Shown here one piece after another: positions 1-8,564 of a stretch of 47,964 nucleotides of DNA. The translations under genes and the position numbers were made by a program. Each line of letters begins with the position of its first letter. The first letter of the stretch is position 1. The DNA lies in contig CAJUKF010000008.1 of NCBI GenBank assembly GCA_910587355.1, positions 1 through 47,964 on the forward strand. The letters run 5' to 3'. The notes beneath the pieces are model-generated. The model made no database searches, was not told the origin of the DNA, and saw only the letters and a list, made by a program, of their open reading frames with translations. This DNA comes from an uncultured Muribaculaceae bacterium. Its GTDB lineage: Bacteria > Bacteroidota > Bacteroidia > Bacteroidales > Muribaculaceae.

Positions 1-1652
1 GCGATGCAGTCGCGGATGCTGTCGAGCCCTGCGAAGAGGCTTACCCAGCGGTCGAGACCGTAAGCGAGACCGCCGTGAGGGGGCGCGCCGTACTTGAACG
101 CATTCATCAGGAAGCCGAACTGTGCCTCTGCTTTCTCGGGAGTGAAGCCGAGTATTTCGAACATCTTTGCCTGAAGTTTGCTGTCGTGGATACGGATTGA
201 GCCGCCGCCCACTTCAACGCCGTTGATTACCATGTCGTATGCGTCGGCGCGGACATCCTCAGGCTTGGTGTCGAGCAGAGGAATGTCTTCGTCTTTGGGA
301 TGTGTGAACGGGTGGTGCATTGCCATGAGGCGCTGTTCCTCGTCGCTCCACTCGAACATGGGGAAGTCGACAACCCAGAGGCAGGCGAATTTATTCTTGT
401 CGCGCAGACCGAGCTGACGTGCCACTTCAAGACGGAGCTCGCTCAGCTGCTTGCGTGTGCGCATGGCATCGTCGCCGCTGAGTATGAGAATGAGGTCGCC
501 CGGCTCGGCGTTCATGGCCTTGCGGAGTTCCTGAAGCTGTTCCTGTGTGTAGAACTTGTCTACGCTCGATTTGACATTTCCGTTGTCCTCGACGCGGGCA
601 TAAACCATGCCTTTGGCGCCAATCTGTGGCTTTTTGACATATTCGGTGAGCGCATCGAGCTGTTTGCGGGTGTAATGGGCGGCGCCTTTTGCGTTGATAC
701 CGCCGATGTATGCGGCGTTGTCGAATACACTGAAGCCCTTGCCTTTGAGCACATCCATGAGCTCGACAAACTTCATGTCGAAGCGGAGGTCGGGCTTGTC
801 GCTGCCGTAGTATTTCATCGCATCGGCCCATGTCATGCGCTGCCATGGCTCATTGAACTCAATGCCGAGCATCTGCTTGAAAAGATGCTTTGCCATGCCT
901 TCGAAGAGCTCGATGATGTCGTTCTGTTCGACGAAGCTCATCTCGCAGTCAATCTGAGTGAACTCGGGCTGACGGTCGGCCCGGAGGTCTTCGTCGCGGA
1001 AGCACTTGACTATCTGGAAGTAACGGTCCATGCCCGACACCATAAGGAGCTGCTTGAGAGTCTGGGGTGACTGGGGCAGGGCGTAGAACTGGCCCGGATT
1101 CATGCGCGAGGGCACCACGAAGTCGCGGGCGCCTTCGGGAGTGGAACCTATGAGCATGGGAGTCTCGATTTCGAGGAATCCTTTGCTGTCGAGATAGCGG
1201 CGTACCTCCATGGTCATGCGGTGGCGGAGCTCAAGGTTGCGGCGCACGGGGTTACGGCGGATGTCGAGGTAGCGGTAACGCATACGGATGTCATCGCCGC
1301 CGTCGCTTACGTCTTCAATGGTGAAAGGCGGAACTTCGCTGGTGTTGAGTATGTTGAGCTCGTCGGCGATGATTTCTATATCGCCCGTAGGAAGTTGCGG
1401 ATTCTTTGATGTGCGCTCGGCCACCTTGCCGCGGATTTGTATTACAAATTCACGTCCGAGGCGGTTGGCTGCGTCGTTGAGGGCACTGTCGTGCTCGGTG
1501 TTGAACACCACCTGAGTGATGCCGTAACGGTCGCGGAGGTCGACAAATGTCATGCCGCCCATTTTGCGTACTCGCTGTACCCAGCCGGCGAGAGTGACCT
1601 CGCGGCCGGCGTCGGCGAGGCGAAGCTCGCCGCAGGTATTGGTCCTGAACAT
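1..1652 (-). CDS. aspS: Aspartyl-tRNA synthetase, C-terminal end missing at window edge
   Basis: Class II aminoacyl-tRNA synthetase that charges tRNA-Asp in the cytoplasm. Translating the minus strand from the ATG at 1652 gives about 550 residues with no stop before the window edge. The N-terminal OB-fold anticodon-binding part includes LAGWVQRVRKMGGMTFVDLR. The catalytic core follows, with class II motifs such as FRDEDLRADRQPEFTQID, and near the edge GVEVGGGSIRIHD and PPHGGLAYGLDR (motif 3). Bacterial AspRS is usually about 585-590 residues, so roughly 35 residues lie outside. The gene follows the M3 peptidase by 44 bases on the same strand and I see no clear promoter box in the gap, so it may be co-transcribed. 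Identity is very secure; AspRS versus the non-discriminating Asp/Asn type cannot be settled by eye. Confidence 0.96.
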   Translation of the reverse strand, partial: MFRTNTCGELRLADAGREVTLAGWVQRVRKMGGMTFVDLRDRYGITQVVFNTEHDSALNDAANRLGREFVIQIRGKVAERTSKNPQLPTGDIEIIADELNILNTSEVPPFTIEDVSDGGDDIRMRYRYLDIRRNPVRRNLELRHRMTMEVRRYLDSKGFLEIETPMLIGSTPEGARDFVVPSRMNPGQFYALPQSPQTLKQLLMVSGMDRYFQIVKCFRDEDLRADRQPEFTQIDCEMSFVEQNDIIELFEGMAKHLFKQMLGIEFNEPWQRMTWADAMKYYGSDKPDLRFDMKFVELMDVLKGKGFSVFDNAAYIGGINAKGAAHYTRKQLDALTEYVKKPQIGAKGMVYARVEDNGNVKSSVDKFYTQEQLQELRKAMNAEPGDLILILSGDDAMRTRKQLSELRLEVARQLGLRDKNKFACLWVVDFPMFEWSDEEQRLMAMHHPFTHPKDEDIPLLDTKPEDVRADAYDMVINGVEVGGGSIRIHDSKLQAKMFEILGFTPEKAEAQFGFLMNAFKYGAPPHGGLAYGLDRWVSLFAGLDSIRDCI

Positions 1653-1696
1653 TTTATGTGTGTACTTAAATTGCAGTTATACTTAAGTAAAACGAT

Positions 1697-3847
1697 TTAT
1701 TTGCCGGTTTTGGATGCCATGTCCATTGCGGGCTCGGGCTCGAGACCGCGGTTGCGCAGAAGGGCATCGACCGAAGGTTCTTTGCCGCGGAAATTGACAT
1801 AGAGCACCATGGGGTCTTCGCTGCCGCCCTTTTCAAGCACGTTTTCTTTGAATTTGCGTGCGGTTTCGGGGTCGAAGATACCTTTTTCCTTGAAGAGCTC
1901 GAAACCGTCACTGTCGAGAACTTCTGCCCACAGATATGTGTAGTAGCCCGAAGCATAGCCGTCACTGCCGAAAATGTGCTTGAAGTAAGGCGAACGGTAA
2001 CGGAATGTGAGTTCTGCGGGCATACCGAGTTCTTCGGCCACCTGCTTCTCGAAAGCGGCCACATCGGTGTCGCCTTCGGGATTGAGCTTGCCGTACTGGA
2101 GGTCGAGCAGGGCGGCGCCTACGAGTTCGGCGGTAGTGAAGCCCTGGTTATGTGTCGAAGCGGCCTGAAGCTTTGCGATGAGTTCGTCGGGAATCACTTC
2201 TCCGGTTTTCCAGTGGTGAGCGTAAGTGCGGAGCATTTCGGGCTCGAATGCCCAGTGCTCGTGAATCTGCGAGGGCAGCTCCACGAAGTCGCGGTCAACG
2301 TTTGTGCCGGCCTGGCTTTTGAGCGGAGCGCGCGAGAGCATGCCGTGAAGGCCGTGGCCGAATTCGTGGAACATGGTCTCGACTTCGTCGATTGTGAGGA
2401 GGGCGGGAGTGTCGGCTCCCGGACGCGAGAAGTTGCCCACATTATAAATAACGGGACGCGATGTTGAGCCGTCGGGCTGGCGCCACGAGCCTTTGAACTG
2501 GTCCATCCATGCGCCCTGACGCTTCGACGCACGAGGGAAGTAGTCGGTCATGAACACAGCCACGTGCTCGTCGGTGTTTGCGTCGGTGACATTGTACACA
2601 GTCACTTCAGGATAGTATTTGGGAGCATCGGGCATCTCGGTGAACTTGACGCCGTAGAGACGCTCGGCCATGCTGAAGATACCGTTGCGCACTGAGTCGA
2701 GGGCGAAATACTGGCGCACGTCGTTCTCGTCGAGGTCATATTTCTGTTTGCGCACTTTCTCAGCGTAATAATAGTAATCCCATGGCTCGATTTTTATATT
2801 CGCGCCTTCGGCATCTGCGACAGCCTGCATCTCGGCCACTTCCTCATGTACGCGTTTCACGGCCGGACGCCAGATTTGCATGAGCAGATTCTCGGCGTTC
2901 TCGGTGGTCTTGGCCATTACGTTGTCGGTCATGTATGAACCGAAGTCCTTGAAGCCGAGCAGCTGTGCTTTTTTAGCACGTACCTTGAGGATGTCGTTGA
3001 TTACGGGGAGATTGTTGTACTCGCCGTCGGAGGCGAGGCTTGTGTAGCCTTTGTACATCTTTTCGCGCAAATCGCGGTTGTCGGCGAACTGGAGCAGGGG
3101 AAGACGGCTGGGAGCGTGGAGTGTGAATACCCACTTGCCTTCGCCGAGGTTGCGTGTCTTCGCTTCTTCGGCTGCCTGGTCGATGCTCGACTGGGGAAGA
3201 CCCGCGAGCTCGTCGGCGTTGTCCACCACGATTTCAAATGCGTTTGTGGCGTTGAGCAGATTGCGGTTGAATTTTATGTAGAGACCGGTGAGTTCGCTGT
3301 TGAGGGCTTTCAGCTCTTCTTTCTGGGCAGGGTCGAGCAGCGCGCCGTTGCGTGTGAACGACTTATAGTAATCTTCGACGGCGCGGCGGCGGTCCGTGGG
3401 AAGGCTTTCGCGGTTTTCGTATACATGTTTGATGCGCTGGAAGAGAGCGTCGTCCATGGTCATCTCGTCGATGAAGGCCGAATAGCGGGGCTCGAATTCG
3501 TCGCCGATTTTTGCCATTTCATCGGAAGAGCACGATTCGTTGAGCGCGAAATAAATTGTGGCTACTTTGTCGAGAATCTCGCCGGAGCGCTCGAGGGGCA
3601 TGATTGTGTTGTCGAAGGTGGCTTCGTCGGAATTGCTTACAATCTCCTGAATCTGAGCTTTTTTCTGCTCTATGCCGGCATCGAGGGCGGGCAGATAGTC
3701 GCTGTACTCAATCTGCTCGAAGGGGGGAATCTCATAGGGCGTGTCGTACTTGCTCAGAAAGGGATTCTGATGCTTTTCGGCGCAGCTCGCCAGGCAAACG
3801 GCTCCTGCGAGGGCCGCTCCTGCTGCTGAAATTAAACTGATTTTCAT
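1697..3847 (-). CDS. dcp: M3-family dipeptidyl carboxypeptidase (Dcp-like) lipoprotein
   Basis: Zinc metallopeptidase of family M3 that removes C-terminal dipeptides from oligopeptides, probably in the periplasm. The zinc motif HEFGH lies near residue 490 (MFHEFGHGLHGMLS), followed by FVELPSQIHEHW, which carries the third zinc ligand Glu. The mature part of about 700 residues fits Dcp (about 680). I start at 3847 (MKISLISAAGAAL): this gives a lipoprotein signal peptide with lipobox CLASC, and a TAACTTTG box at 3890-3897 lies 42 bases upstream. A start at 3886 would lie almost on that box. A related M3 oligopeptidase (PrlC type) is the alternative, but the exported form favours Dcp. Confidence 0.9.
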   Translation of the reverse strand: MKISLISAAGAALAGAVCLASCAEKHQNPFLSKYDTPYEIPPFEQIEYSDYLPALDAGIEQKKAQIQEIVSNSDEATFDNTIMPLERSGEILDKVATIYFALNESCSSDEMAKIGDEFEPRYSAFIDEMTMDDALFQRIKHVYENRESLPTDRRRAVEDYYKSFTRNGALLDPAQKEELKALNSELTGLYIKFNRNLLNATNAFEIVVDNADELAGLPQSSIDQAAEEAKTRNLGEGKWVFTLHAPSRLPLLQFADNRDLREKMYKGYTSLASDGEYNNLPVINDILKVRAKKAQLLGFKDFGSYMTDNVMAKTTENAENLLMQIWRPAVKRVHEEVAEMQAVADAEGANIKIEPWDYYYYAEKVRKQKYDLDENDVRQYFALDSVRNGIFSMAERLYGVKFTEMPDAPKYYPEVTVYNVTDANTDEHVAVFMTDYFPRASKRQGAWMDQFKGSWRQPDGSTSRPVIYNVGNFSRPGADTPALLTIDEVETMFHEFGHGLHGMLSRAPLKSQAGTNVDRDFVELPSQIHEHWAFEPEMLRTYAHHWKTGEVIPDELIAKLQAASTHNQGFTTAELVGAALLDLQYGKLNPEGDTDVAAFEKQVAEELGMPAELTFRYRSPYFKHIFGSDGYASGYYTYLWAEVLDSDGFELFKEKGIFDPETARKFKENVLEKGGSEDPMVLYVNFRGKEPSVDALLRNRGLEPEPAMDMASKTGK

Positions 3848-3889
3848 ATTGATTTTGCGTAGCTTGTTTTTGTGCGTAATTAGCAATCA

Positions 3890-3897
3890 CAAAGTTA
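3890..3897 (-). promoter_or_regulatory. Promoter -7 box of the M3 peptidase
   Basis: Minus-strand TAACTTTG matches the Bacteroidetes -7 consensus TAnnTTTG. It lies 42 bases before the chosen start at 3847 and supports that start. Confidence 0.55.
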
Positions 3898-3958
3898 CAC
3901 ATTATTTTTCAAATACGGGCGTGCCTTGCCTATTTATTTTGACGCGGACGGGGCAGGG

Positions 3959-4771
3959 CTATTTTGAAGCCTGCGATTTGTATTTCTTGTAAGCTGCGGC
4001 CATGCGTGTGTGATATCCGCGCGAAGCGTAGGCAGGTCCGTTGTACAGACGGGCGAAAGCCGCCCAGTTTTTTGCCCTAAGGTGTTTGAGCAGGCCGGTG
4101 TTGTTCATGAAGTCGGCGAACAGGCGCAGCTGGTCAAACTCCGATTTCGACATCTTTTCTACAAAAGCCTCGCGGCTCGGAGCGCCGGCAAGCTTCCAGT
4201 TGAAGCCGCCAATCTGGAACATACCCCAGAACGTGCTCTCGATTGCGGCGATGCTGTCGATAGCCATGGCTGCATCGAGGCGTGCCTGCTGCGCCGCCTG
4301 CTGGCTGCCGTATTTGCGTATGTTCACCGGCTGCAGGGCCGGACTGTTTTTGTATTTGCTCAGATTTATGCCGCGTCGTGCGGCGGCACGGCGGAAGAGC
4401 GTGAGGTCGAAGTTGATTACGGGTTTGCCCTCGGCGTGGAAGCCGCGGTGTGTCTTGCCGGTCTCTATTTCGACGATGGCCTTGATTGCCGGCACCTCTA
4501 CTTCGATTTCGCGTGCTATTTCTTCAAAATCCTCCTCGCGGAGGGGCCCCGAGTGCTCGAAGGGGTCGGGGATGAAAGACGTGTGGAGGGTGTCGCCCTC
4601 GATAATGATGAACGTACGCCCGAGAGAATCGGTTCCTCCCGGCGTACGTTCGAGTATGAATATTGTGTCGCCGTCGATTGCCGGAAAAATGTGCCTCTTC
4701 GAGGGGTGCACTGCGCATGCCGCCGTAAGGAACACGGCGGAAGCGAGCAGATATGCCGGCAGACGTTTCAC
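3959..4771 (-). CDS. N-acetylmuramidase-domain lipoprotein (DUF3380/PF11860 type)
   Basis: Likely peptidoglycan hydrolase anchored to a membrane. The first 20 residues form a lipoprotein signal ending in the lipobox TAAC. After about 70 residues without recognised motif comes a domain resembling N-acetylmuramidase phage-type lysozymes: AIKAIVEIETGKTHRGFHAEGK with the putative catalytic Glu, then FWGMFQIGGFNWKLAG (cf. WGLFQIMGFN in the family) and the closing FARLYNGPAYASRGYHTRMA. Length 270. It starts 10 bases after the pepD stop, so the two are probably one transcription unit. Assignment is by motif memory; the substrate (MurNAc-GlcNAc bond) is inferred from the family. Confidence 0.8.
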   Translation of the reverse strand: MKRLPAYLLASAVFLTAACAVHPSKRHIFPAIDGDTIFILERTPGGTDSLGRTFIIIEGDTLHTSFIPDPFEHSGPLREEDFEEIAREIEVEVPAIKAIVEIETGKTHRGFHAEGKPVINFDLTLFRRAAARRGINLSKYKNSPALQPVNIRKYGSQQAAQQARLDAAMAIDSIAAIESTFWGMFQIGGFNWKLAGAPSREAFVEKMSKSEFDQLRLFADFMNNTGLLKHLRAKNWAAFARLYNGPAYASRGYHTRMAAAYKKYKSQASK

Positions 4772-4781
4772 GGGCGGCCGC

Positions 4782-6242
4782 TTACTTCTTGAGGTCGGCC
4801 ACTTTCTCGAGGATGCGTGTGAGCTGTCCCCAGAAGCGTTCTACGGCAGGGATGTACATGCGTTCGCTGGGAGAGTGTACGCCCTGGAGTGTCGGGCCGA
4901 ACGATACCATGTCGAGATAGGGATATTTCTGGAGGAAGAGACCGCACTCGAGACCGGCGTGGATAGCCATTACGGCGGGCTTGATGCCGTAGAGCTCCTC
5001 ATATGCATCGCTTGCGATGTGCATGATGGGGGAGTTCATGTTGGGAGCCCAGCCGGGATAGCCGTCGCCGTGGCTTACTTCAGCGCCTGCGAGACGGAAG
5101 AGGGCTTCGACCTGACGGGCGATGTCCCATTTGCGCGATTCAACCGACGAACGCTGTGAGGTGGTGACAAGAATCTGGTTCTCGCCTTTCATCTTCACGG
5201 ATGCGAGGTTGGTCGAGGTCTCCACGAGGCCTTCGATGTCGCGGCTCATAGAAATCACGCCGTGAGGTGCGCTGTAGAGCGACTCAATCAGGCGTGCGGT
5301 GGTGTCGGAGTCGACTGCGTACTCGGGGCGCTCGGCTGTCTGGAGGTCAAGCTTGAGAGTTGTCTCGAGGCCCTTGTATTCATTTTCAATGTCGGCCACG
5401 TATTTGTTGAATGCTGCAACTACCTGCTCTTTGTTTTTTACGTCTACGCCGAATACAGCATGCGCCGCACGCGGAATGGCGTTGCGGAGGTTGCCGCCAT
5501 CGATTTCGCAGAGCGATACTTCGTGCTCCAGGCCGAGGTTGTAGAGGAAGCGAGCCACGAGCTTGTTGGCGTTTGCACGGCCGAGATGAATGTCGCCGCC
5601 CGAGTGGCCGCCGAGACCGCCCGATACGTCGAACTTGAAGTAATGGAAGTCGGTGGGAGCAAAAGAGCGCTTGTAGGTGAAAATGCATGTGGTGTCGACG
5701 CCGCCTGCGCATCCTACGAATATTTGTGCATCGTCTTCCGAGTCGAGGTTGAGAAGCATTTCGCCAGCAATCATGCCGTCGCCGAGGTTGTTGGCGCCTG
5801 TGAGGCCAGTCTCTTCATCTACTGTGAAAAGAGCCTCCACAGGACCGTGTACGAGGTCTTTGTCGACCATTACGGCAAGCGATGCGGCCATGCCGATGCC
5901 GTTGTCGGCGCCGAGAGTGGTGCCGTCGGCGCGGAGCCAGTCGCCGTCGACGATTGTGCGTATGGGGCTGTTGTCAAAGTCGAAATTCTTGTCGTTGCTC
6001 TCGCATACCATGTCCATGTGCGACTGGAGCACGACTGTGGGAGCGTTCTCTTTGCCGGGAGTGGCGGGCTTGAACATGGCCACGTTGCCGATAGCGTCGG
6101 TCTTTACTTCGATGTTGTGCTTGGCTGCGAAATCAAGCAGATACTGGCGTATTTTTTCCTCTTTTTTGGAGGGACGGGGCACCTGGTTTATTTCATCGAA
6201 AATCGAGAAAACCAGCGCCGGTTTCAGGTCTTTAATGGTCAT
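4782..6242 (-). CDS. pepD: Cytosolic nonspecific dipeptidase (aminoacyl-histidine dipeptidase, M20C)
   Basis: Cleaves a broad range of dipeptides in the cytoplasm; family M20C. Metal-site motifs are QSHMDMVCE (His75, Asp77), TTLGADNGIG (bridging Asp113) and VDEETGLTGA (catalytic Glu143 and metal Glu144). Length 486 matches E. coli PepD (485). C-terminal conserved elements include HAGLECGLF and FGPTLQGVHSPSERM. It leads a two-gene unit with the muramidase lipoprotein, which suggests recycling of peptides and cell-wall fragments, though that link is inference. No clear -7 box was found in the 170-base gap upstream. Confidence 0.95.
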   Translation of the reverse strand: MTIKDLKPALVFSIFDEINQVPRPSKKEEKIRQYLLDFAAKHNIEVKTDAIGNVAMFKPATPGKENAPTVVLQSHMDMVCESNDKNFDFDNSPIRTIVDGDWLRADGTTLGADNGIGMAASLAVMVDKDLVHGPVEALFTVDEETGLTGANNLGDGMIAGEMLLNLDSEDDAQIFVGCAGGVDTTCIFTYKRSFAPTDFHYFKFDVSGGLGGHSGGDIHLGRANANKLVARFLYNLGLEHEVSLCEIDGGNLRNAIPRAAHAVFGVDVKNKEQVVAAFNKYVADIENEYKGLETTLKLDLQTAERPEYAVDSDTTARLIESLYSAPHGVISMSRDIEGLVETSTNLASVKMKGENQILVTTSQRSSVESRKWDIARQVEALFRLAGAEVSHGDGYPGWAPNMNSPIMHIASDAYEELYGIKPAVMAIHAGLECGLFLQKYPYLDMVSFGPTLQGVHSPSERMYIPAVERFWGQLTRILEKVADLKK

Positions 6243-6370
6243 CGCTGTTTATGTGAAAAAAGAATGTTTTTAAAATCTAATAAAGTTTTAGCCGTTAAAA
6301 AGAATGTTAAAAAACAATCTTTTGGCCCTCTAAATTACGAAATAAAATCGGTACGTCAAAAAATGAGGGA

Positions 6371-6388
6371 TAATTTTGCGTATATTTG
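6371..6388 (+). promoter_or_regulatory. Two adjacent -7 boxes before the small membrane protein
   Basis: TAATTTTG (6371-6378) and TATATTTG (6381-6388) both match TAnnTTTG, 33 and 23 bases before the ATG at 6412. I see no convincing -33 element. Either or both may serve the 6412-7224 gene pair. Confidence 0.5.
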
Positions 6389-6411
6389 CAACGTCGTTGA
6401 TAAAAACAGCA

Positions 6412-6585
6412 ATGAAAACAGTAGTTCTGGCAATGATTCTGCTTCTCATCTGCGTGGTGCTTCTTGGCATTAAAGTGCTATTCATCAAAGGCGCACGTTT
6501 TCCGAGCGGTCACACCGCAGCCCTCCGCAAAAAGGGTATAGGATGTGCGTCGGGGCTCCACGGCAATGCTGTCGGCGACCGCTGA
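6412..6585 (+). CDS. Small conserved-type membrane protein, 57 aa
   Basis: Short protein beginning MKTVVLAMILLLICVVLLG, one hydrophobic helix (about residues 3-25), then a basic tail with FIKGARFPSGHTAALRKKGIGC. A tail of the form KG-RFP-H---ALRKKGI-C is, as I recall, common in small Bacteroidetes inner-membrane proteins of unknown function. I take the ATG at 6412 rather than 6376, because 6376 would lie within the promoter boxes. It is followed 27 bases later by the Skp-like lipoprotein and is probably co-transcribed. Function unknown. Confidence 0.7.
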   Translation: MKTVVLAMILLLICVVLLGIKVLFIKGARFPSGHTAALRKKGIGCASGLHGNAVGDR

Positions 6586-6612
6586 TGCTATTATTATTTA
6601 TATAACTCAATA

Positions 6613-7224
6613 ATGAAAAAACTGTCAGTAACAGTAAAGACCCTCGTTGCCGCTGCATTGGTTCTGTCGGCAACTTCCTGCTCTGAAAATAAGGCCGACA
6701 ATGCCGCCACATCTGCGGTTGCATCAACCGAAACGAGCAGCCCTGAGGCTTCCGCACCTAAATCGAATATCCGTTACATCGATGCAGATTCAGTAATAAG
6801 CGCATATACCCTCGCACAGCAGCTCTTCGCAGAGCAGCAGCGCGAAGTGAACAAAGTGCAGCAGTGGCACGAATCAAAGCAGCGTGAACTTCAGTCTTTG
6901 GCCAACTCCATCAGCCAGAAGCAGCAGAACAACGTATATCTTTCGCAGGCTTCCATGGAAGCCGACGTGCAGAGCTTCCAGAAAAAAGGCGAGGAAGCCG
7001 ACCGTTACCTTAACACTCAGCAGCAGCGTCTGGCAAACAGCGAGCTTCAGATTCGCGCCCGTCTCTCAGACTCTATCACCAACGCTGTGCGCGCTTACAA
7101 CGCCACACGCGGCTACGATGCAATCCTGCTCCGCGAAGCCGGCGTTTACTTCAATCCGGCCCTCGATGTCACAGCCGACATCATCAACATCCTCAACAGC
7201 CGCTTCCAGCCCGAAAAGAAATAA
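6613..7224 (+). CDS. OmpH/Skp-family lipoprotein chaperone
   Basis: Periplasmic chaperone-like protein of the OmpH/Skp family. The lipoprotein signal has lipobox ATSC around residue 23, so this version is lipid-anchored, unlike soluble Skp. A low-complexity Ser/Thr/Ala linker (residues about 25-52) is followed by IRYIDADSVISAY, the usual strand opening OmpH domains (IAYVDTD-like). Then comes a long Gln/Glu-rich coiled coil (about 70-165) and a closing YDAILLREAGVYFNPALDVT, again typical of the family. It likely holds outer-membrane proteins in transit; lipid anchoring suggests a membrane-tethered variant. No other envelope-assembly genes adjoin it apart from the small membrane protein. Confidence 0.85.
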   Translation: MKKLSVTVKTLVAAALVLSATSCSENKADNAATSAVASTETSSPEASAPKSNIRYIDADSVISAYTLAQQLFAEQQREVNKVQQWHESKQRELQSLANSISQKQQNNVYLSQASMEADVQSFQKKGEEADRYLNTQQQRLANSELQIRARLSDSITNAVRAYNATRGYDAILLREAGVYFNPALDVTADIINILNSRFQPEKK

Positions 7225-7252
7225 CCGACATTTCTTTATAACGATATAAACA

Positions 7253-7284
7253 GCCGCCGCGTCCCGGGCCAGGGATGCGGCGGC
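7253..7284 (+). terminator. Strong GC-rich hairpin after the Skp-like gene
   Basis: GCCGCCGCGTCCC (7253-7265) pairs with GGGATGCGGCGGC (7272-7284) across a 6-base loop, 29 bases after the stop at 7224. No T-run follows, so it may be a Rho-type or mRNA-stabilising structure rather than a classical intrinsic terminator. Confidence 0.55.
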
Positions 7285-7318
7285 ATCTGTATATATAAAA
7301 AGAGGAGTGACGGAGATA

Positions 7319-7426
7319 GTAGGGACGTGATTCTTCACGTCCACGCGGAAATTGCATTTTTATGTCCCTCGCCACTGCGGTTGGAATTACATCCTGTTTC
7401 GCGGACGCGATTAATCGCGTCCCTAC
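7319..7426. repeat. REPIN-like element A (paired inverted palindromes, 108 bp)
   Basis: The element begins GTAGGGACG and ends CGTCCCTAC, so its ends are a 9-bp inverted repeat. Each end carries its own palindrome: GGACGTGA-TTCT-TCACGTCC (7323-7342) and GGACGCGATTAATCGCGTCC (7403-7422). Two short palindromic units in opposite orientation at about 60-bp spacing is the layout of REP doublets (REPINs). It lies in the 312-base gap between convergent genes; the rest of this gap holds the hairpin at 7253-7284 and nothing else I can name. Confidence 0.6.
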
Positions 7427-7536
7427 TTGCTGTGAATCAGTGACTTGGATGCCGTTGGTGCGCCGAAGGCATATCCGTACACTTGGGCAACGCTCCGCGT
7501 AGATTTTATTATTCGCGGCGCAGCAGCGCATTGATT

Positions 7537-8499
7537 TTATTCACGCAAGAGCACATTGTATTTGCGCAGCATCAAGGCGGGGTGGTATGACTGCTTGGCG
7601 TATCGTAGCCCCGGGTCGCCGGAGTCATCCTCGCGGTTGATGTAGACGATTTCGGGATGACGGGCGAGCATGTAACGGGCGAAGTAGTTGTTTATGGTCT
7701 CGCCGGCTCCTGAAATGCTGTGCTCCATTTTCTCGATGTGCAGCACGAGGGTGTCGCCGATGACTTCTCCGGCGGTGAATGCCACGATGCGTCCGTGGCC
7801 GTCACGGAGCACGGCTCCCTCGAAGGGGTAGTCGCCGTAGTTGAGGAGCACGTCGAGCACCTGTTCTCGCTCGAACTCGGCCATTGCCGGGTCGGCTTTC
7901 TCGCTTTCGATGCCGAGGCGCTCGAAAAAGTCGATTGCCTCCGCGAGTGAGGTGCTGTCAAGCGGTTCGAGTCTGCAACCGGGGTTGTCGGCTTCGAAGC
8001 GGTGCACGTGGTTGCGCTTCTTGTTGTATCGTTTGCCCGTTAGGGTTGCGAGGTCGGAGGCGAGATAGATGTAGTCGGCCCAGTCGGTGAGTTCGTTTAT
8101 TTCGGTGGCTCCGAGAGCAACAAGGTCCTGCAGGCGGTCTTCGGGGACAGCCGAGAAGAGAGGGGGAAGACCGTGCCTGCGGCAGTAGGCACGTACCATG
8201 TCGACACTTTCCGTGAGCGGAATTTTTCCGACAGGCAGAGCGAACGATGGGCGGCGGGAAATATCCTCGCTCAGTCCTTTGAGGAACAGGGTGTCATCGA
8301 CGATGCACTGCTCGTAGCCGAAATACTGTATCCAGAGGAAAATACCGCCTGCGGTGAAATCACACGAGCGTGAGCCGGAGCGCCGCAGCAGAGGTGCCAC
8401 TGAGGACATGTCGGCTGCGGTGACAGGCTCGAAGCTCAGCTGCCGAGGCAGCGTGAGGACCTCGCGACGTGGCATATAGTTGTTGCGTAAGCTTGCCAT
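7537..8499 (-). CDS. DUF2156 / LPG synthase C-terminal-type (GNAT-like) protein
   Basis: Resembles stand-alone DUF2156 proteins (PF09924), whose fold is the double GNAT-like domain of lysyl-phosphatidylglycerol synthases. Visible family features are FLWIQYFGYEQ near the N-terminus, the central KRYNKKRNHVHRFEADNPG, and the C-terminal INNYFARYM followed by VYINREDDSGDPGLRYAKQS. About 320 residues, no membrane segments, so cytoplasmic; it probably transfers an acyl or aminoacyl group, substrate unknown. The start is uncertain: 8499 gives MASLRNNYMPRREV, 8475 gives MPRREV, and the frame stays open to 8544. It stands alone on the minus strand with REPIN-like elements on both sides. Confidence 0.82.
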   Translation of the reverse strand: MASLRNNYMPRREVLTLPRQLSFEPVTAADMSSVAPLLRRSGSRSCDFTAGGIFLWIQYFGYEQCIVDDTLFLKGLSEDISRRPSFALPVGKIPLTESVDMVRAYCRRHGLPPLFSAVPEDRLQDLVALGATEINELTDWADYIYLASDLATLTGKRYNKKRNHVHRFEADNPGCRLEPLDSTSLAEAIDFFERLGIESEKADPAMAEFEREQVLDVLLNYGDYPFEGAVLRDGHGRIVAFTAGEVIGDTLVLHIEKMEHSISGAGETINNYFARYMLARHPEIVYINREDDSGDPGLRYAKQSYHPALMLRKYNVLLRE

Positions 8500-8564
8500 A
8501 ATAAATAGTTGAGAGGAGGAAGTGGGGTGGGATGAAATAATCAACGCAGAGCGTTGAGCTGATT

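Noticed and set aside
1664..1689. TACTTAA direct/inverted repeats between the M3 gene and aspS
   Set aside because: The segment is short and AT-rich with no promoter match; I could not separate it from chance.
5262..6473. 403-codon open frame antisense to pepD and reaching over its upstream gap
   Set aside because: pepD metal-site motifs are in the other strand and the frame also crosses the promoter boxes at 6371-6388.
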